Below, piece after piece: positions 8,460-20,141 of a stretch of 64,000 nucleotides of DNA. The number at the start of each line of letters is the position of its first letter. Position 1 is the first letter of the stretch. Where the stretch lies: the NCBI RefSeq assembly GCF_016907655.1, contig NZ_JAFBCL010000001.1, positions 3,072,001 through 3,136,000 of the forward strand. Reading direction: 5' to 3'. Under the pieces are notes generated by a model. The model did no database searches, had not been told where the DNA came from, and worked only from the letters and a program-made list of their open reading frames with translations. Position numbers and translations under genes: made by a program. The DNA comes from Saccharothrix algeriensis. GTDB taxonomy: Bacteria > Actinomycetota > Actinomycetes > Mycobacteriales > Pseudonocardiaceae.

Positions 8460-9893
8460 TCAAGCCCGGTGGAGGTCCCGCAGCGCGTGGTAGAGGCGTT
8501 CCACGGCGGGCCGCCGCTCGGCGTAGAGGCGGCGGGCCGCCTCGTCCGGGCGGATGGTCCTCGTGGGCTTGATCAGGGACGCGGCGGCGGCCAGGTCCGG
8601 CAGCTCGCCCAGCGCGCGCCAGCCGAGCAGGCCCGCGCCCACGCCCGAGCCCTCGCTGTCCTCCGCCAGCTCCAGCTCCAGGCCCAGCGCCGACGCCAGC
8701 ACCGTCGCCCACAGGTCGCTGCGGAACGCGCCGCCGGTCACCCGCACCGCGTGCACGTCGGCCACGGAGCGCACCGCGTCCAGGACCAGGGCCACCTGCT
8801 GGGCCACGCCCTCCACCAGCGCCCTGGTGATCTCGGCCCGGCCGTGCTCGCGGCGCAGCCCCACCAGCGCGGAGCGCGCGTCCGGGTCCCACCACGGCGC
8901 GCGCTCGCCGAGCAGGTAGGGCAGCGCGGTGATCCCGGACGCGCCCGGCGGGACCGCGGCGGCCTCGTCGAGCAGGGTCACGACGTCGGCGCCGAACGCC
9001 TCGGCCGCCCACTGCGCGACCACGCCGCCGTTGCTGACGGCGCCGCCGAGCACCCACAGGCCGTCGGCGACGGCGTAGCAGAACACGCGGCCCGCCTCGT
9101 CGACGGCGGGGCTGTCGCGGACGACGCGCAGCGCGCCGCTGGTGCCCAGCGACACCGCCGCCACGCCGGGCGCGACCGCGCCCACCCCGAGGTTGGCCAT
9201 GGGCCCGTCACCGCCGCCGAGCACCACCGGGGTGCCCGGCGCGATGCCGGGGATGGCCCGGGTGAGGGGGAACGAGTCGGTCGGCGCGTGCAGCGGCGGC
9301 AGCTGCTCGGCGGTGACGCCGGCGAACCCCAGCGCGGTCGGGTGCCAGTCCAGCGAGCGCAGGTCCATCAGGCCCGTCGCCGAGCCCGAGGAGTGCTCGG
9401 TGACCAGGTGGCCGGTCAGGCGCTGGGCGACGTAGTCCTTGAGGCCGCACCAGACGTGCGCGGTGCGGCCCCGGGAGGTGAACCAGGCCAGCTTCGCCAG
9501 CGGCGCGAACGGGTGGACCGGCGTGCCCGTCGCGCGGTGCAGGAAGATCCCCAGCGGGGTGCGGCGCAGCTCGCCGGCCACGTCGGCGGCGCGGTTGTCC
9601 GCCCAGCTCACCGACGGCGTCACCGGGTTCGCCGCGGCGTCGAGCCCCAGCAGCGTGTGCATCGCGCCGGTCAGCGACAGCGCGCGCACCCGGTGGCCCA
9701 GGGCCGCGACCTCGCGCAGCGCGTCCAGCGCCGCGGCCCACACCTGCGCCGGGTCGTGGGTCGCCTCGCCGGAGGGCGTGGTGCGCATCGGGTAGCCGTG
9801 CTCCGCCGATGCCACCACGCCCGCGTCCCGGTCGACCGCGATCACCTTGGTCGCCGTCGTGCCGAGGTCGACCGCGAGCACCACCTCCGCCAT
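8460..9893 (-). CDS. gntK: FGGY-family sugar kinase, gluconokinase-like
   Basis: 477 residues, the usual FGGY length. Phosphate-1 motif AVDLGTTATKV at the N terminus, GTPVHPFAPLAKLAWF and SSGSATGLMDL in the first domain, and a second actin-like domain with GGGDGPMANLGVGA and SLGTSGALRV. The TGTPxHPxxPLxKLxWF and ASATGLxxLxxLxW pattern matches gluconokinases better than xylulo- or glycerol kinases, so it probably makes 6-phosphogluconate from gluconate and ATP. No transporter or GntR regulator is adjacent. Possibly transcribed after asd (10-bp gap). Confidence 0.8.
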   Translation of the reverse strand: MAEVVLAVDLGTTATKVIAVDRDAGVVASAEHGYPMRTTPSGEATHDPAQVWAAALDALREVAALGHRVRALSLTGAMHTLLGLDAAANPVTPSVSWADNRAADVAGELRRTPLGIFLHRATGTPVHPFAPLAKLAWFTSRGRTAHVWCGLKDYVAQRLTGHLVTEHSSGSATGLMDLRSLDWHPTALGFAGVTAEQLPPLHAPTDSFPLTRAIPGIAPGTPVVLGGGDGPMANLGVGAVAPGVAAVSLGTSGALRVVRDSPAVDEAGRVFCYAVADGLWVLGGAVSNGGVVAQWAAEAFGADVVTLLDEAAAVPPGASGITALPYLLGERAPWWDPDARSALVGLRREHGRAEITRALVEGVAQQVALVLDAVRSVADVHAVRVTGGAFRSDLWATVLASALGLELELAEDSEGSGVGAGLLGWRALGELPDLAAAASLIKPTRTIRPDEAARRLYAERRPAVERLYHALRDLHRA

Positions 9894-9903
9894 GCCGGCG
9901 AAC

Positions 9904-10980
9904 CTACCCGCGCTCGGCCAGCTCCTCGGCGATCTCGTAGGTGTTCAGCGCCGCACCCTTGCGGAGGTTGTCCCCGCAGACGAAGAAGTCCAGGGTGTTC
10001 GGGAAGTCCAGCGCCTGGCGCACCCGGCCCACGTAGGTCGGGTCCAGCCCGACCACGTCCGCCGGCGTCGGGAACCGCTTCTCCGCCGGGTCGTCCACCA
10101 GCACGATCGTCGGCTGCTCCCCGAGGATCCCGTGCGCCTGCTCGACGGTCACCTCGCGGGCGAAGGTCGCGTGCACGGCCAGCGAGTGCGTCGTGACCAC
10201 GGGCACGCGCACGCAGGTCGCCGACACCTTGAGGTCGGGGATGCCCAGGATCTTGCGGGACTCGTTGCGGACCTTCAGCTCCTCGCTGGTCCAGCCCTCG
10301 TCCTTGAGCGAACCCGCCCACGGCAGCACGTTGAGCGCCAGGGGCGCCGGGAACGGCGAGTCGGCCAGCGGCAGGCCGGCGGCCTCCAGGGTCTCCCGCA
10401 CGTCGCCGGCGCGGACGCCGACCTCCTTGCCCGCCAACGCCTCCAGCTCGCCGTAGAGCCGGTCGATCGCCGCCTGGCCGCCGCCGGAGGCCGCCTGGTA
10501 GGAGGCCACCACCAGCTCGCGCAGCCCGAACTCCCGGTGCAGCGCGCCGAGCGCGGCCATCATCGACAGCGTCGTGCAGTTCGGGTTCGCGATGATCCCC
10601 TTGGGGCGCTCGGAGATCCGGTCCGCGTTCACCTCCGGCACCACCAGCGGCACGTCCGGGTCCATCCGGAACGCGCCGGAGTTGTCCACCGCCACCGCGC
10701 CGCGCTCGACGGCGACCGGCGCCCACTGCGCGGAGACCTCGTCGGGCACGTCGAACATCGCGACGTCCACGCCGTCGAAGGCTTCCGGCGACAGGGCGAC
10801 CACGGTGAGTTCGGAACCCCGAACCACGATCTTCTTCCCCGCCGAGCGCGGCGAGGCGATCAGCCGGATCTCGCCCCACGGCACGGAGGGGCGGTCGTTG
10901 ATGATGCCGATCATGACGGTGCCGACGGCGCCGGTCGCCCCGACCAGGGCCAGGCAGGGCTTGCGCTCGTTCCCGCTCAT
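9904..10980 (-). CDS. asd: Aspartate-semialdehyde dehydrogenase
   Basis: 358 residues. Rossmann glycine motif GATGAVG near the N terminus, active-site Cys in ANPNCTTL, and the substrate-binding [13 protein letters not shown] region. Catalyses NADPH-dependent reduction of aspartyl-4-phosphate to the semialdehyde, the branch point to lysine/diaminopimelate, methionine and threonine. The start is ATG 10980, fixed by the 4-bp ATGA overlap with lysC; the frame remains open upstream only as a shadow of lysC. The lysC-asd pair is the conserved actinobacterial operon. Confidence 0.97.
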   Translation of the reverse strand: MSGNERKPCLALVGATGAVGTVMIGIINDRPSVPWGEIRLIASPRSAGKKIVVRGSELTVVALSPEAFDGVDVAMFDVPDEVSAQWAPVAVERGAVAVDNSGAFRMDPDVPLVVPEVNADRISERPKGIIANPNCTTLSMMAALGALHREFGLRELVVASYQAASGGGQAAIDRLYGELEALAGKEVGVRAGDVRETLEAAGLPLADSPFPAPLALNVLPWAGSLKDEGWTSEELKVRNESRKILGIPDLKVSATCVRVPVVTTHSLAVHATFAREVTVEQAHGILGEQPTIVLVDDPAEKRFPTPADVVGLDPTYVGRVRQALDFPNTLDFFVCGDNLRKGAALNTYEIAEELAERG

Positions 10981-11495
10981 CGCCCGCTCCCCGCGTACAC
11001 CACGGCCTCCTCGTCGCCACCCAGCTCGAAGGCGTCGTGCAGGGCGCGCACGGCGTCGTCGAGCTGCGTGTCGCGGCAGATGACCGAGATCCGGATCTCC
11101 GACGTCGAGATGATCTCGATGTTGACGCCCGCCGTCGCGAGCGCCTCGCAGAACATCGCCGTCACGCCGGGGTGCGAGCGCATCCCCGCGCCGATCAGCG
11201 ACACCTTGCCCACGTGGTCGTCGTAGAGGACCTTCTCGAAGCCGATCTCCCCGCGCGCCTTCTCCAGCGCGGCCACCGCGCGCGGTCCGTCGTCCTTGGA
11301 CAGCGTGAACGTCACGTCCGTCCGGCCGGACACGGCCTGCGACACGTTCTGCACCACCATGTCGATGTCGAGCTCCGCCTCGGCCACCACACGGAAGATC
11401 CGGGCCGCCACGCCGGGGTGGTCGGGCACGGCGGTCACGGTGACCTTGGCCTCCGACCGGTCGTGCGCGACGCCGGTGATCATCGCCTGTTCCAC
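10977..11495 (-). CDS. lysC: Aspartokinase beta subunit from an in-frame internal start
   Basis: Inside lysC and in the same frame, a GGAGG box sits 8 nt before a GTG codon (first base 11495). Translation from it gives 172 residues: essentially the two ACT regulatory domains, beginning just before [14 protein letters not shown]. Corynebacterial aspartokinase is an alpha2-beta2 enzyme whose beta subunit is made from exactly such a start and is also 172 residues. The ribosome site and length are seen here; that the product is made is inference from the family. Confidence 0.75.
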   Translation of the reverse strand: MEQAMITGVAHDRSEAKVTVTAVPDHPGVAARIFRVVAEAELDIDMVVQNVSQAVSGRTDVTFTLSKDDGPRAVAALEKARGEIGFEKVLYDDHVGKVSLIGAGMRSHPGVTAMFCEALATAGVNIEIISTSEIRISVICRDTQLDDAVRALHDAFELGGDEEAVVYAGSGR

Positions 11496-12242
11496 GGGAA
11501 GGTCCTCCACTGACCCGGACACGACGGTCCCGGGCTTGTTGCTGAACGAAGATCGGACGTGCACCGGGACGCCGTAGCGGCGGGCGTACTCGACGCAGCG
11601 GAGCATGAGCACCTTGGCCCCGCACGCCGCCATCTCGAGCATCTCCTCGTAGGTGATGGTCTCCAGCCGCCGGGCGTTCGGCACGATGCGCGGGTCGGCG
11701 GTGAACACGCCGTCCACGTCGGTGTAGATCTCGCAGACGTCGGCCTTGAGGGCTGCCGCCAGCGCCACCGCGGTGGTGTCGGTGCCGCCCCGGCCGAGCG
11801 TGGTGATCTCCTTGCTGTCCTGGCTGACGCCCTGGAAGCCCGCGACGATCGCGATGGCCCCGTCGGACAGCGCGTCCTGGATGCGGCTGGGCGTCACGTC
11901 GATGATGCGCGCCCGGCCGTGCACGGACGTGGTGAGCACCCCGGCCTGCGAGCCGGTGTAGGAGCGCGCCTGGGCGCCCAGCGAGTGGATCGCCATCGCC
12001 AGCAGCGACATCGAGATGCGCTCGCCGGCGGTGAGCAGCATGTCCATCTCGCGGGCGGGCGGCACCGGGGACACCTGGCGGGCGAGGTCGAGCAGCTCGT
12101 CGGTCGTGTCGCCCATCGCCGAGACGGCCACCACGACGTCGTTGCCCGCTTTGCGGGTCGCGACGATGCGCTCGGCCACCCGTTTGATCCGCTCGGCGCT
12201 CTCGACCGAGGAACCGCCGTACTTCTGGACGACGAGCGCCAC
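10977..12242 (-). CDS. lysC: Aspartokinase, alpha subunit
   Basis: 421 residues, the same size as the alpha subunit of Corynebacterium glutamicum LysC. N-terminal amino-acid kinase domain with VQKYGGSSV and GRGGTDTTA, followed by two ACT domains (from about residue 265) that bind feedback inhibitors. Phosphorylates aspartate as the first step to lysine, threonine and methionine. GTG 12242 is preceded by GGAGAGGA. A TAGTCT -10-like hexamer lies on the minus strand at 12301-12296, in the region divergent to the mannosyltransferase gene. Contains an internal start for the beta subunit. Confidence 0.97.
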   Translation of the reverse strand: MALVVQKYGGSSVESAERIKRVAERIVATRKAGNDVVVAVSAMGDTTDELLDLARQVSPVPPAREMDMLLTAGERISMSLLAMAIHSLGAQARSYTGSQAGVLTTSVHGRARIIDVTPSRIQDALSDGAIAIVAGFQGVSQDSKEITTLGRGGTDTTAVALAAALKADVCEIYTDVDGVFTADPRIVPNARRLETITYEEMLEMAACGAKVLMLRCVEYARRYGVPVHVRSSFSNKPGTVVSGSVEDLPVEQAMITGVAHDRSEAKVTVTAVPDHPGVAARIFRVVAEAELDIDMVVQNVSQAVSGRTDVTFTLSKDDGPRAVAALEKARGEIGFEKVLYDDHVGKVSLIGAGMRSHPGVTAMFCEALATAGVNIEIISTSEIRISVICRDTQLDDAVRALHDAFELGGDEEAVVYAGSGR

Positions 12243-12331
12243 AGATCCTCTCCCTCCGAGCCGATGCCTGCCAGCGGGAAACCCCAGCTTGCGGGCAGAC
12301 TACCCGGCCCGGGGAGCGGAGGACGGCCACC

Positions 12332-13558
12332 GTGACGGGCACTACCCTCGTGTCCGTGTCAACCGCGGAGGCCGTTCACGTGGAGCCGGAGGACGCGCCG
12401 GGGTCGGTGCGGGGGCGGCCGGCGCACGCGGCCGGGCGCCGGGTGGCGCTCGCCCTGGCGCCCGGCGTGCTCTACCTGGCGGTGCGCGAGGTGGGGCTGC
12501 TGGTGCTGGCGCTGATGGCCGCGCGCTGGGACAAGGACGTCACGCGCGCGTTGACCTCGTGGGACGGGCAGTGGTTCCTGGGCATCGCCGAGGGCGGCTA
12601 CGCGAACGTGCCGCCGGGGCTGGTGGACGCGTTCTCCCGGCGGACCGCGGAGACGCCCCTCGCGTTCTTCCCCGGCTACCCGGCCCTGGTGCGGTGGGTG
12701 GACGGGCTGCCGTGGGTCGACGCGGTGGACGCGGCGTTCGCGGTCAGCGCGGTCAGCGGGGTGTTCTGCGCCTACGGCCTGCACCGGCTCGGCAGCCGGG
12801 TGGCCGGCGGCTCGCGGCGGGCGGGCCTGGTCCTGGTCGTGCTGTTCGCGGCCTCGCCGATGGCCGTGGTGCTGTCGATGACCTACTCGGAGGCGACGTT
12901 CTGCGCGCTGGCCGCGTGGTCGCTGGTGGGCGTGGTGGAGCGGCGCTGGGTCCTGGCCGGGGTGTGCTGCGCGGCGGCGGGCCTGGTGCGGCCGACGGCG
13001 GCGGCGCTGGTCCTCGCGGTGTGCGCGGCGGCGCTGGTGGCGATCCTCGCCCGCCGGGACGGGGCGCGGCCGTGGGTCGGCGCGGCGATCGCCCCGCTGG
13101 GCCTGCTCGGCTACCTCGGGTACGTGGCGCTGCGCACCGGCCAGTGGGACGGGTGGTTCGCCGTGCAGCAGCGCGGCTGGGACTCCCGGTTCGACGGCGG
13201 CGCGGCGACCTGGCGGTTCGCGCTGCTGGTGCTGGGCGACCCGCGCTCGGTGCTGGAGCTGGCGACGGTGTGGTTCCTGGTGGCGGCCATCGCGCTGGTG
13301 GCGCTGAGCGTCCGGCGGCGGCTGGAGCTGCCGCTGGTCGTGTACGGCCTGGGCGTGCTGGTGATGGACCTGGGGTCCAACGGGCTGATGAACTCCAAGG
13401 CCCGGCTGCTGCTGCCCGCGTTCACCCTGCTGATTCCCGCGGCGCTGGCGCTGGCCCGGCGGCGGACCGGCACCGCGGTCGGCGTGCTGCTGGGAGTCGT
13501 AGTGTTCAGCGCGTGGTTCGGGGCGTACGCCGTCACGGCTTGGCAGTATGCGATCTGA
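12332..13558 (+). CDS. PIG-V-like polytopic mannosyltransferase
   Basis: 408 residues from GTG 12332; a TACCCT hexamer at 12343-12348 ends 7 nt before an in-frame GTG at 12356, so a leaderless start there (400 residues) is a serious alternative. About nine to ten TM segments. An early lumenal/extracellular loop carries [16 protein letters not shown] followed by FFPGYPAL, the conserved acidic/aromatic loop of PIG-V-type GT-C glycosyltransferases. It would transfer a sugar from a polyprenyl donor outside the membrane; the acceptor is unknown. Overlaps the following nitroreductase by 1 bp (TGATG), so the two are coupled. Confidence 0.8.
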   Translation: MTGTTLVSVSTAEAVHVEPEDAPGSVRGRPAHAAGRRVALALAPGVLYLAVREVGLLVLALMAARWDKDVTRALTSWDGQWFLGIAEGGYANVPPGLVDAFSRRTAETPLAFFPGYPALVRWVDGLPWVDAVDAAFAVSAVSGVFCAYGLHRLGSRVAGGSRRAGLVLVVLFAASPMAVVLSMTYSEATFCALAAWSLVGVVERRWVLAGVCCAAAGLVRPTAAALVLAVCAAALVAILARRDGARPWVGAAIAPLGLLGYLGYVALRTGQWDGWFAVQQRGWDSRFDGGAATWRFALLVLGDPRSVLELATVWFLVAAIALVALSVRRRLELPLVVYGLGVLVMDLGSNGLMNSKARLLLPAFTLLIPAALALARRRTGTAVGVLLGVVVFSAWFGAYAVTAWQYAI

Positions 13559-14133
13559 TGGAAACTCACCCGATCATCGCCCGGCGCTGGAGCCCCCGCG
13601 CCTTCGACCCCGACGCCGTGCTCGACCCCCCGGTCGCCCGGCAGCTGCTGGAGGCCGCCCGGTGGGCGCCCTCGCACGGCAACACCCAACCCGCGCGGTT
13701 CGTCCTCGGCTACCGCGGCGACGAGACCTTCCGCCGGATCTTCGACACTCTCAAACCGGGCAACCAGCTGTGGGCCGGGCGCGCGTCCGCGCTGCTGCTG
13801 GGCGTCCGGGTCACCGCCGACGAGCGCGGACCGGTGCCCAACACCGAGTACGGCCTCGGGCTGGCGGTGGCGAACCTGACCCTCCAGGCAGTGGACCTGG
13901 GCCTGGTCACGCACCAGATGGGCGGGTTCGACCACGCCGCGGCGGCGGAGGTCTTCGGGCTGCCCGAGGACGCGGTGCCCGTGGTCGTGGTGGCGGTGGG
14001 CTCGCTCGGCGACCCCTCGCTGCTGCCCGACGACCTGCGGGAGCGCGAGCAGCAGGAGCGCAAGCGCAAACCGCTGGGCGAAACGGTGTTCACCGGGAGT
14101 TGGGGGCGCAGCGCCTTCGACGAGCGGAACTGA
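13558..14133 (+). CDS. Nitroreductase-family FMN oxidoreductase
   Basis: 191 residues from ATG 13558, which shares its A with the stop codon of the mannosyltransferase. Nitroreductase fold: RRWSPRAFDPDAVL with the FMN-phosphate arginines, EAARWAPSHGNTQPARF, and a GLAVANLTLQAVDLGLVTHQMGG helix. Such enzymes reduce nitro compounds, quinones or flavins with NAD(P)H. The coupling to a GT-C enzyme gives no clear functional hint. Ends in a strong hairpin. Confidence 0.88.
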   Translation: METHPIIARRWSPRAFDPDAVLDPPVARQLLEAARWAPSHGNTQPARFVLGYRGDETFRRIFDTLKPGNQLWAGRASALLLGVRVTADERGPVPNTEYGLGLAVANLTLQAVDLGLVTHQMGGFDHAAAAEVFGLPEDAVPVVVVAVGSLGDPSLLPDDLREREQQERKRKPLGETVFTGSWGRSAFDERN

Positions 14134-14151
14134 TCCGGAAATGCCCGTGAC

Positions 14152-14196
14152 CACGACCGGCCGGCGCACCCGTGCGGGTGGCGCCGGCCGGTCGTG
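14152..14196. terminator. Long hairpin after nitroreductase gene
   Basis: About 20-bp stem (14152-14171 with 14176-14196) with one bulged G and a GTGC loop, between convergent transcription units. The remaining ~100 bp to the next stop codon contain no recognisable gene. Confidence 0.7.
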
Positions 14197-14304
14197 ACCC
14201 ATTTCCCTCGGTGGAGACCTTCGACTGCGGAAATCCCGGCGCGGTCCGCCGATGCGCGGGCGCGCTCGTCCCGCCGGCCGCGCCGCGGCGGCCGGGCGGT
14301 GCTG

Positions 14305-14604
14305 TCACCTGGCCACCGCGCGGGCCAGCACACCGGTCACGACCAGCCAGAACACCGCGGCCAGGCCGTAGTTGACGATCACGCCGAGATTCGCGTCGTC
14401 CAGCTGGAACAGGCCCGGGAAGAACAGCGCCAGGGGCTCGGCCAGTTGTTGGACGAAGCGGAAGAACGCGTTGGCCTGGTTCGCCCCGAAGAGGATCATC
14501 AGGATGTAGAGGACCTCGATGAGCGCGAACACGACGCCGACGCCGCTGATCACCCGCGCGGCCGTGAAGCCGCCGCTGCGCGTTGAGGTTCGCCATCTGG
14601 ACAT
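14305..14604 (-). CDS. Small actinobacterial membrane protein of unknown function
   Basis: 99 residues with three predicted membrane helices: one after the charged N terminus (VISGVGVVFALIEVLYILMI), a weaker central one around the FVQQLAEPLALFF region, and a C-terminal one (NYGLAAVFWLVVTGVLARAV). The segment order, with LADP-like LAEPLALFFPGLF followed by an acidic DDAN turn and VNYG, is found in many small actinobacterial membrane proteins with no assigned function; there is a faint resemblance to YggT. Single gene between leuA and the nitroreductase, divergent from leuA. Confidence 0.7.
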   Translation of the reverse strand: MSRWRTSTRSGGFTAARVISGVGVVFALIEVLYILMILFGANQANAFFRFVQQLAEPLALFFPGLFQLDDANLGVIVNYGLAAVFWLVVTGVLARAVAR

Positions 14605-14651
14605 GGCTATTACGTGCCCTAGCCACGGACGAGTGAAACTCGACCGGGTGA

Positions 14652-16622
<1,971 letters not shown>

Positions 16623-16629
16623 GCGTCCG

Positions 16630-16665
16630 CGCTGCGGCCACCCGCAGGCGCGGGTGGCCGCAGCG
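16630..16665 (+). terminator. leuA terminator hairpin
   Basis: 16-bp stem around CTGCGGCCACCCGC (16632-16645) and its complement (16650-16663), AGGC loop, starting 7 bp after the leuA stop. Confidence 0.75.
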
Positions 16666-16687
16666 GCGTTCAGCAGCGGCGTCTTCC

Positions 16688-16713
16688 AGCGGCGGTGTTC
16701 AGCGGCGGTGTTC
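16688..16713. repeat. Two tandem 13-bp units in the leuA-tetR gap
   Basis: AGCGGCGGTGTTC occurs twice in direct succession, with further degraded copies just upstream (16664-16687). Lies between convergent genes and touches the last codon of the TetR gene. No function evident. Confidence 0.5.
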
Positions 16714-17323
16714 AGCGCGCCGGCCGGGTGGCGCGGTCCAGGGCGGCGCGGACCGCCGTGCGCGCGCGGGCGTAGGCGTCGGGGTCGTCGTGCAGGACGG
16801 ACCGCGCGTTGGCCAGGTCCAGGTAGGAGATCAGCTCGAACGCCAGCTGGCCGGGGTCGACCGCGAGGTCCGGGACGTCGCGGACGGTCGCGGTGACCAG
16901 GTCGTCCCAGCCCCGCGCGCACTCGGCGACGGTGTCGCGCACGCGGCCGGGCCGGGCGCCGAACTCGGCCTGCACGGCGTAGAAGAAGCACCCGCCGGGG
17001 AACGTGCGGCGCTGGGAGTAGTCCAGCCAGCCGGTGAGCAGGCGTTCCAGGCGCGCCAGGCCGGGCGGCTCGGCCGACGCCGGCTCCACCACCTCGGTGA
17101 GGAAGATCTTCGCCGCGGCCCGGACGGTGGCCAGCTGCAGCTCCTCCTTGGACCCGAAGTGCGCGAACACGCCGCTCTTGCTGATCTCCAGCTCGGCCGC
17201 CAGCCGACCGATGGACAGCCCCTCCAGCCCCTCCACCGACGCGATGCCGGCCGCGCGCAGCAGGATCTGCCGCCGCGTCTGCTCGCCCCGCTCCACCCGA
17301 CCGTCGACCTTCACGGCGCCCAC
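16712..17323 (-). CDS. TetR/AcrR-family transcriptional regulator
   Basis: 203 residues from GTG 17323 (GGGG box 5 nt upstream; GTG 17314 is an alternative). N-terminal helix-turn-helix with QTRRQILLRAAGIASVEG and ISKSGVFAHFGSKEELQ, then an all-helical ligand domain ending with a TetR_C-like YSQRRTFPGGCFF region. Divergent from the DinB-type gene at 17389, with a clean inverted repeat in the 65-bp gap, so it probably represses both itself and that gene. Ligand unknown. Confidence 0.9.
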   Translation of the reverse strand: MGAVKVDGRVERGEQTRRQILLRAAGIASVEGLEGLSIGRLAAELEISKSGVFAHFGSKEELQLATVRAAAKIFLTEVVEPASAEPPGLARLERLLTGWLDYSQRRTFPGGCFFYAVQAEFGARPGRVRDTVAECARGWDDLVTATVRDVPDLAVDPGQLAFELISYLDLANARSVLHDDPDAYARARTAVRAALDRATRPAR

Positions 17324-17352
17324 GCTAACCCCTTGACCCCACCCCAACTAAC

Positions 17353-17370
17353 TGTACGATCGTTCGTACA
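17353..17370. promoter_or_regulatory. TetR operator palindrome
   Basis: TGTACGA (17353-17359) and TCGTACA (17364-17370) separated by TCGT, midway between the divergent tetR and DinB-type genes. Size and symmetry are typical of TetR sites. Confidence 0.75.
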
Positions 17371-17388
17371 ACTTCTTGAGGGGGCCTC

Positions 17389-17952
17389 GTGGACCTGCTG
17401 GACCTGCACCGCGCCGCGATCGACGACCACCGGGCGCTGCTCGCCCGGCTGCGGCCGGCCGACTTCGACCTCGCCACGCCCTGCGCGGGCTGGACCGTCC
17501 GGGACCTGCTGCGCCACCAGGTGGAGGTGGCGCTCGACTACGACGCGCGCGCCCGGGACGGGCAGCGCCGCCCGTGGCCCGACGACGACCCGGTGGTGGC
17601 CTACTCGATGGCGAACGACCTGGTCGTGGCGGCGTTCCGGGCCGACGGGTTCCTCGACCGCGGCGCCGAGTTCCTGAACTTCGGCACGCAGCCGGGGCGC
17701 GTCCTGGTCGGCGCGCACTTCATCGACAACCTGGTGCACTCGTGGGACGTGCGGCGGGCGCTGGGCGTCGACAGCGCGCTGGACGACGACCTCGCGCACG
17801 CGGCCTACCGGGTGGCCGCCCGGTACCCGACCACGCCGGACGTGCGGGGGCCCGGCGCGCCGTTCGGGCCGCCGGTGGCGGTGGCCGAGGACGCCCCGAT
17901 CACCGACCGGCTGGTGGCGCTGCTCGGCCGCTCGCCCGACTGGCGGGCGTGA
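17389..17952 (+). CDS. DinB/mycothiol-dependent maleylpyruvate isomerase-like protein
   Basis: 187 residues from GTG 17389, with GAGGGGG just upstream. Belongs to the actinobacterial TIGR03086-type family: N-terminal four-helix DinB-like metal-binding domain with TPCAGWTVRDLLRHQ and a second histidine segment HFIDNLVHSWDVRRA, consistent with a three-histidine metal site. Characterised relatives use mycothiol or bacillithiol as thiol cofactor for isomerisation or conjugation. The target of this one is unknown; the TetR operator suggests induction by a small molecule. Confidence 0.8.
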   Translation: MDLLDLHRAAIDDHRALLARLRPADFDLATPCAGWTVRDLLRHQVEVALDYDARARDGQRRPWPDDDPVVAYSMANDLVVAAFRADGFLDRGAEFLNFGTQPGRVLVGAHFIDNLVHSWDVRRALGVDSALDDDLAHAAYRVAARYPTTPDVRGPGAPFGPPVAVAEDAPITDRLVALLGRSPDWRA

Positions 17953-17998
17953 CCCGGCGCGGGGGCGCGGCCGGCGGCGGCGCCCCCGCCCGGGTCAC
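17949..17998. terminator. Bidirectional hairpin overlapping two stop codons
   Basis: Stem from GTGACCCG (17949-17956) paired with CGGGTCAC (17991-17998), continued inward through GCGGGGGCGC after a single bulge. It includes the stop codon of the DinB-type gene and that of dppF, so both convergent units end inside one structure. Confidence 0.7.
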
Positions 17999-19146
17999 GG
18001 GTTGAGCGCCTCGGTCACCGAGGCCGGGCCGACGAGGGGGACGTCCGGCGAGATGCCGCCCTCCTCCACCAGCACGGCGTCGACCTCGTGCGGCCGGATC
18101 CGGCCCGAGCGGATGTCCTCCGCCCAGTGGCAGGCCACCTTGTGGCCGGGCAGCACCTCGCGCAGCGCCGGCCGCTCGGTGGAGCACCTCGTCCCCTGCT
18201 TCCACGGGCAGCGGGTGTGGAAGCGGCAGCCGGTCGGCGGGTTCGCGGGCGAGGGCAGGTCGCCCTTGAGCAGGATGCGCTCCCGCCGGTCCTCCGCCAC
18301 CGGGTCCGGCACCGGGATCGCCGACAGCAGCGCCCTGGTGTAGGGGTGCAGCGGCTCGGCGTAGAGGTCGTCCGAGGTCGCCTCCTCCACCAGGCCGCCC
18401 AGGTACATCACGCCCACCCGGTCGGAGATGTGCCGGACCACGGCCAGGTCGTGCGCGATCACCAGGTAGGTGAGCCCGAAGCCGTCCTGCAGCTCCTCCA
18501 GCAGGTTCACCACCTGCGCCTGCACCGACACGTCCAGCGCGGACACCGGCTCGTCGGCGATGATCAGGTCCGGTTCCACCGCCAGCGCGCGGGCGATGCC
18601 GATGCGCTGGCGCTGCCCGCCGGAGAACTCGTGCGGGTACTTGCGCAGCGCCGTCGACGGCAGGCCGACCGCCGTCAGCAGCTCGCGCAGCCGCCGGCCG
18701 GTCGACTCCTTGCCCCTGTCCAGCCCGTGCGCCCGCAGGCCCTCGACCAGGATCGACTCCACCGACTGCCGCGGGTCCAGCGACGACATGGGGTCCTGGA
18801 ACACCATCTGCATCCGCCGCCGCATGGTGCGCAGCGACTCGCCCTTGAGCGTGGACAGGTCCGTGCCGTCGAACACGACCCGGCCCGCCGTCGGCTCGGT
18901 CAGCCGCAGGACCGCCCGCCCGAGGGTGGACTTGCCGCAGCCGGACTCGCCGACCAGCCCGTAGGTCTCGCCGCGCCGGACGGCCAGGTCCACCCCGTCC
19001 ACGGCGTAGACGTGCCCGACCGTCCGGTCCAGCAGGACGCCCCGCTTGATCGGGAAGTGCACCTCGATGCCCTCCACCGCCACCAGGTCGTCCACAGTGG
19101 ACACCGGCGTCGCGGGAGCCGGCCCCGCACCGCTGCGCTCGGTCAC
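17995..19146 (-). CDS. dppF: Peptide ABC transporter ATP-binding protein (DppF/OppF-like)
   Basis: 383 residues. Walker [11 protein letters not shown]-loop [11 protein letters not shown], signature [15 protein letters not shown], Walker B LIIADEP, H-loop VIAHD, and the OppF-type C-terminal tail with the cysteine cluster [15 protein letters not shown] (oligopeptide/dipeptide extension that can hold an Fe-S cluster). GTG 19146 overlaps the dppD stop by 4 bp. Last gene of the five-gene importer operon; hydrolyses ATP to drive peptide uptake together with DppD. Confidence 0.95.
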   Translation of the reverse strand: MTERSGAGPAPATPVSTVDDLVAVEGIEVHFPIKRGVLLDRTVGHVYAVDGVDLAVRRGETYGLVGESGCGKSTLGRAVLRLTEPTAGRVVFDGTDLSTLKGESLRTMRRRMQMVFQDPMSSLDPRQSVESILVEGLRAHGLDRGKESTGRRLRELLTAVGLPSTALRKYPHEFSGGQRQRIGIARALAVEPDLIIADEPVSALDVSVQAQVVNLLEELQDGFGLTYLVIAHDLAVVRHISDRVGVMYLGGLVEEATSDDLYAEPLHPYTRALLSAIPVPDPVAEDRRERILLKGDLPSPANPPTGCRFHTRCPWKQGTRCSTERPALREVLPGHKVACHWAEDIRSGRIRPHEVDAVLVEEGGISPDVPLVGPASVTEALNP

Positions 19147-20138
19147 GCCGTCACCTCCTCGGTCACCTCGGGGCGCACCGGGTTGTGGCAGCGCAGCAGC
19201 CTGCCACCGCCGATGTCCTCCTGCGCGGGCGTCACCCGGACGCACACGTCCAGCGCGTTCGGGCACCGCGGCGCGAAGGCGCACCCGCGGTCCCACGGGA
19301 TGTTGTCCGCCACCGAGCCCTCGATCGGCGACAGCTTCTCGCCGCGCGGCGCGTCCAGGCGCGGGATGGAGGCCAGCAGCCCGTGCGTGTAGGGGTGGCG
19401 CGGCGAGGCGAACAGCGGGTGCCGCTGCGCCTTCTCCACGACCCGGCCGCCGTACAGGACGTTGACCTCGTCGCACAGCCCGGCGACCACGCCGAGGTCG
19501 TGCGTGATCATCACCAGCGCGGTGCCCAGGTCCTGCACGAGTTCCTTGAGCAGGGCCAGGATCTGCGCCTGGATCGTCACGTCCAGCGCGGTGGTCGGCT
19601 CGTCCGCGATCAGCAGCCGCGGCCGACAGGCCAGCGCCATGGCGATCAGCGCGCGCTGCCGCATCCCGCCGGAGAGCTGGTGCGGGTACTCGGCCAGCCG
19701 CCGGCGCGGGTCGGGGATGCCGACCTTGTCCAGCAGGTCGGTCGCCTCCACCATCGCCTTCTTGCGCGCCATGTCCCGGTGGCGCTCCAGCACCTCCGTC
19801 ACCTGCAGGCCGATCGGGATGACCGGGTTCAGCGAGGACAGCGGGTCCTGGAACACCATGCCGAGGTCCCGGCCGCGGCGGTCGCGCATCTCCTTGTCCG
19901 ACAGGGACAGCAGGTTGGTGCCCTCGTACCCCACCGACCCGGTCACGCGCGCGCCGCGCCGGGGCAGCAGGCCCATGATCGCCAGCGAGGTCACGGACTT
20001 GCCGCACCCCGACTCGCCGACCAGCCCGACGGTCTGGCCGGGCTCGACGTCGAAGCTCACGTGGTCGACGGCGGTGAAGGGCTGCTCCCCCTTGCGCTCG
20101 AAAACCACGGTGAGGTCACGCACTTCCAGCAACGCCAT
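19143..20138 (-). CDS. dppD: Peptide ABC transporter ATP-binding protein (DppD/OppD-like)
   Basis: 331 residues. Walker [24 protein letters not shown] signature, [13 protein letters not shown]alker B, and a C-terminal [15 protein letters not shown] extension typical of OppD/DppD. Lies 3 bp after dppC and overlaps dppF by 4 bp. The two ATPases would form the heterodimeric motor of the importer. Confidence 0.95.
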   Translation of the reverse strand: MALLEVRDLTVVFERKGEQPFTAVDHVSFDVEPGQTVGLVGESGCGKSVTSLAIMGLLPRRGARVTGSVGYEGTNLLSLSDKEMRDRRGRDLGMVFQDPLSSLNPVIPIGLQVTEVLERHRDMARKKAMVEATDLLDKVGIPDPRRRLAEYPHQLSGGMRQRALIAMALACRPRLLIADEPTTALDVTIQAQILALLKELVQDLGTALVMITHDLGVVAGLCDEVNVLYGGRVVEKAQRHPLFASPRHPYTHGLLASIPRLDAPRGEKLSPIEGSVADNIPWDRGCAFAPRCPNALDVCVRVTPAQEDIGGGRLLRCHNPVRPEVTEEVTA

Positions 20139-20141
20139 GAC

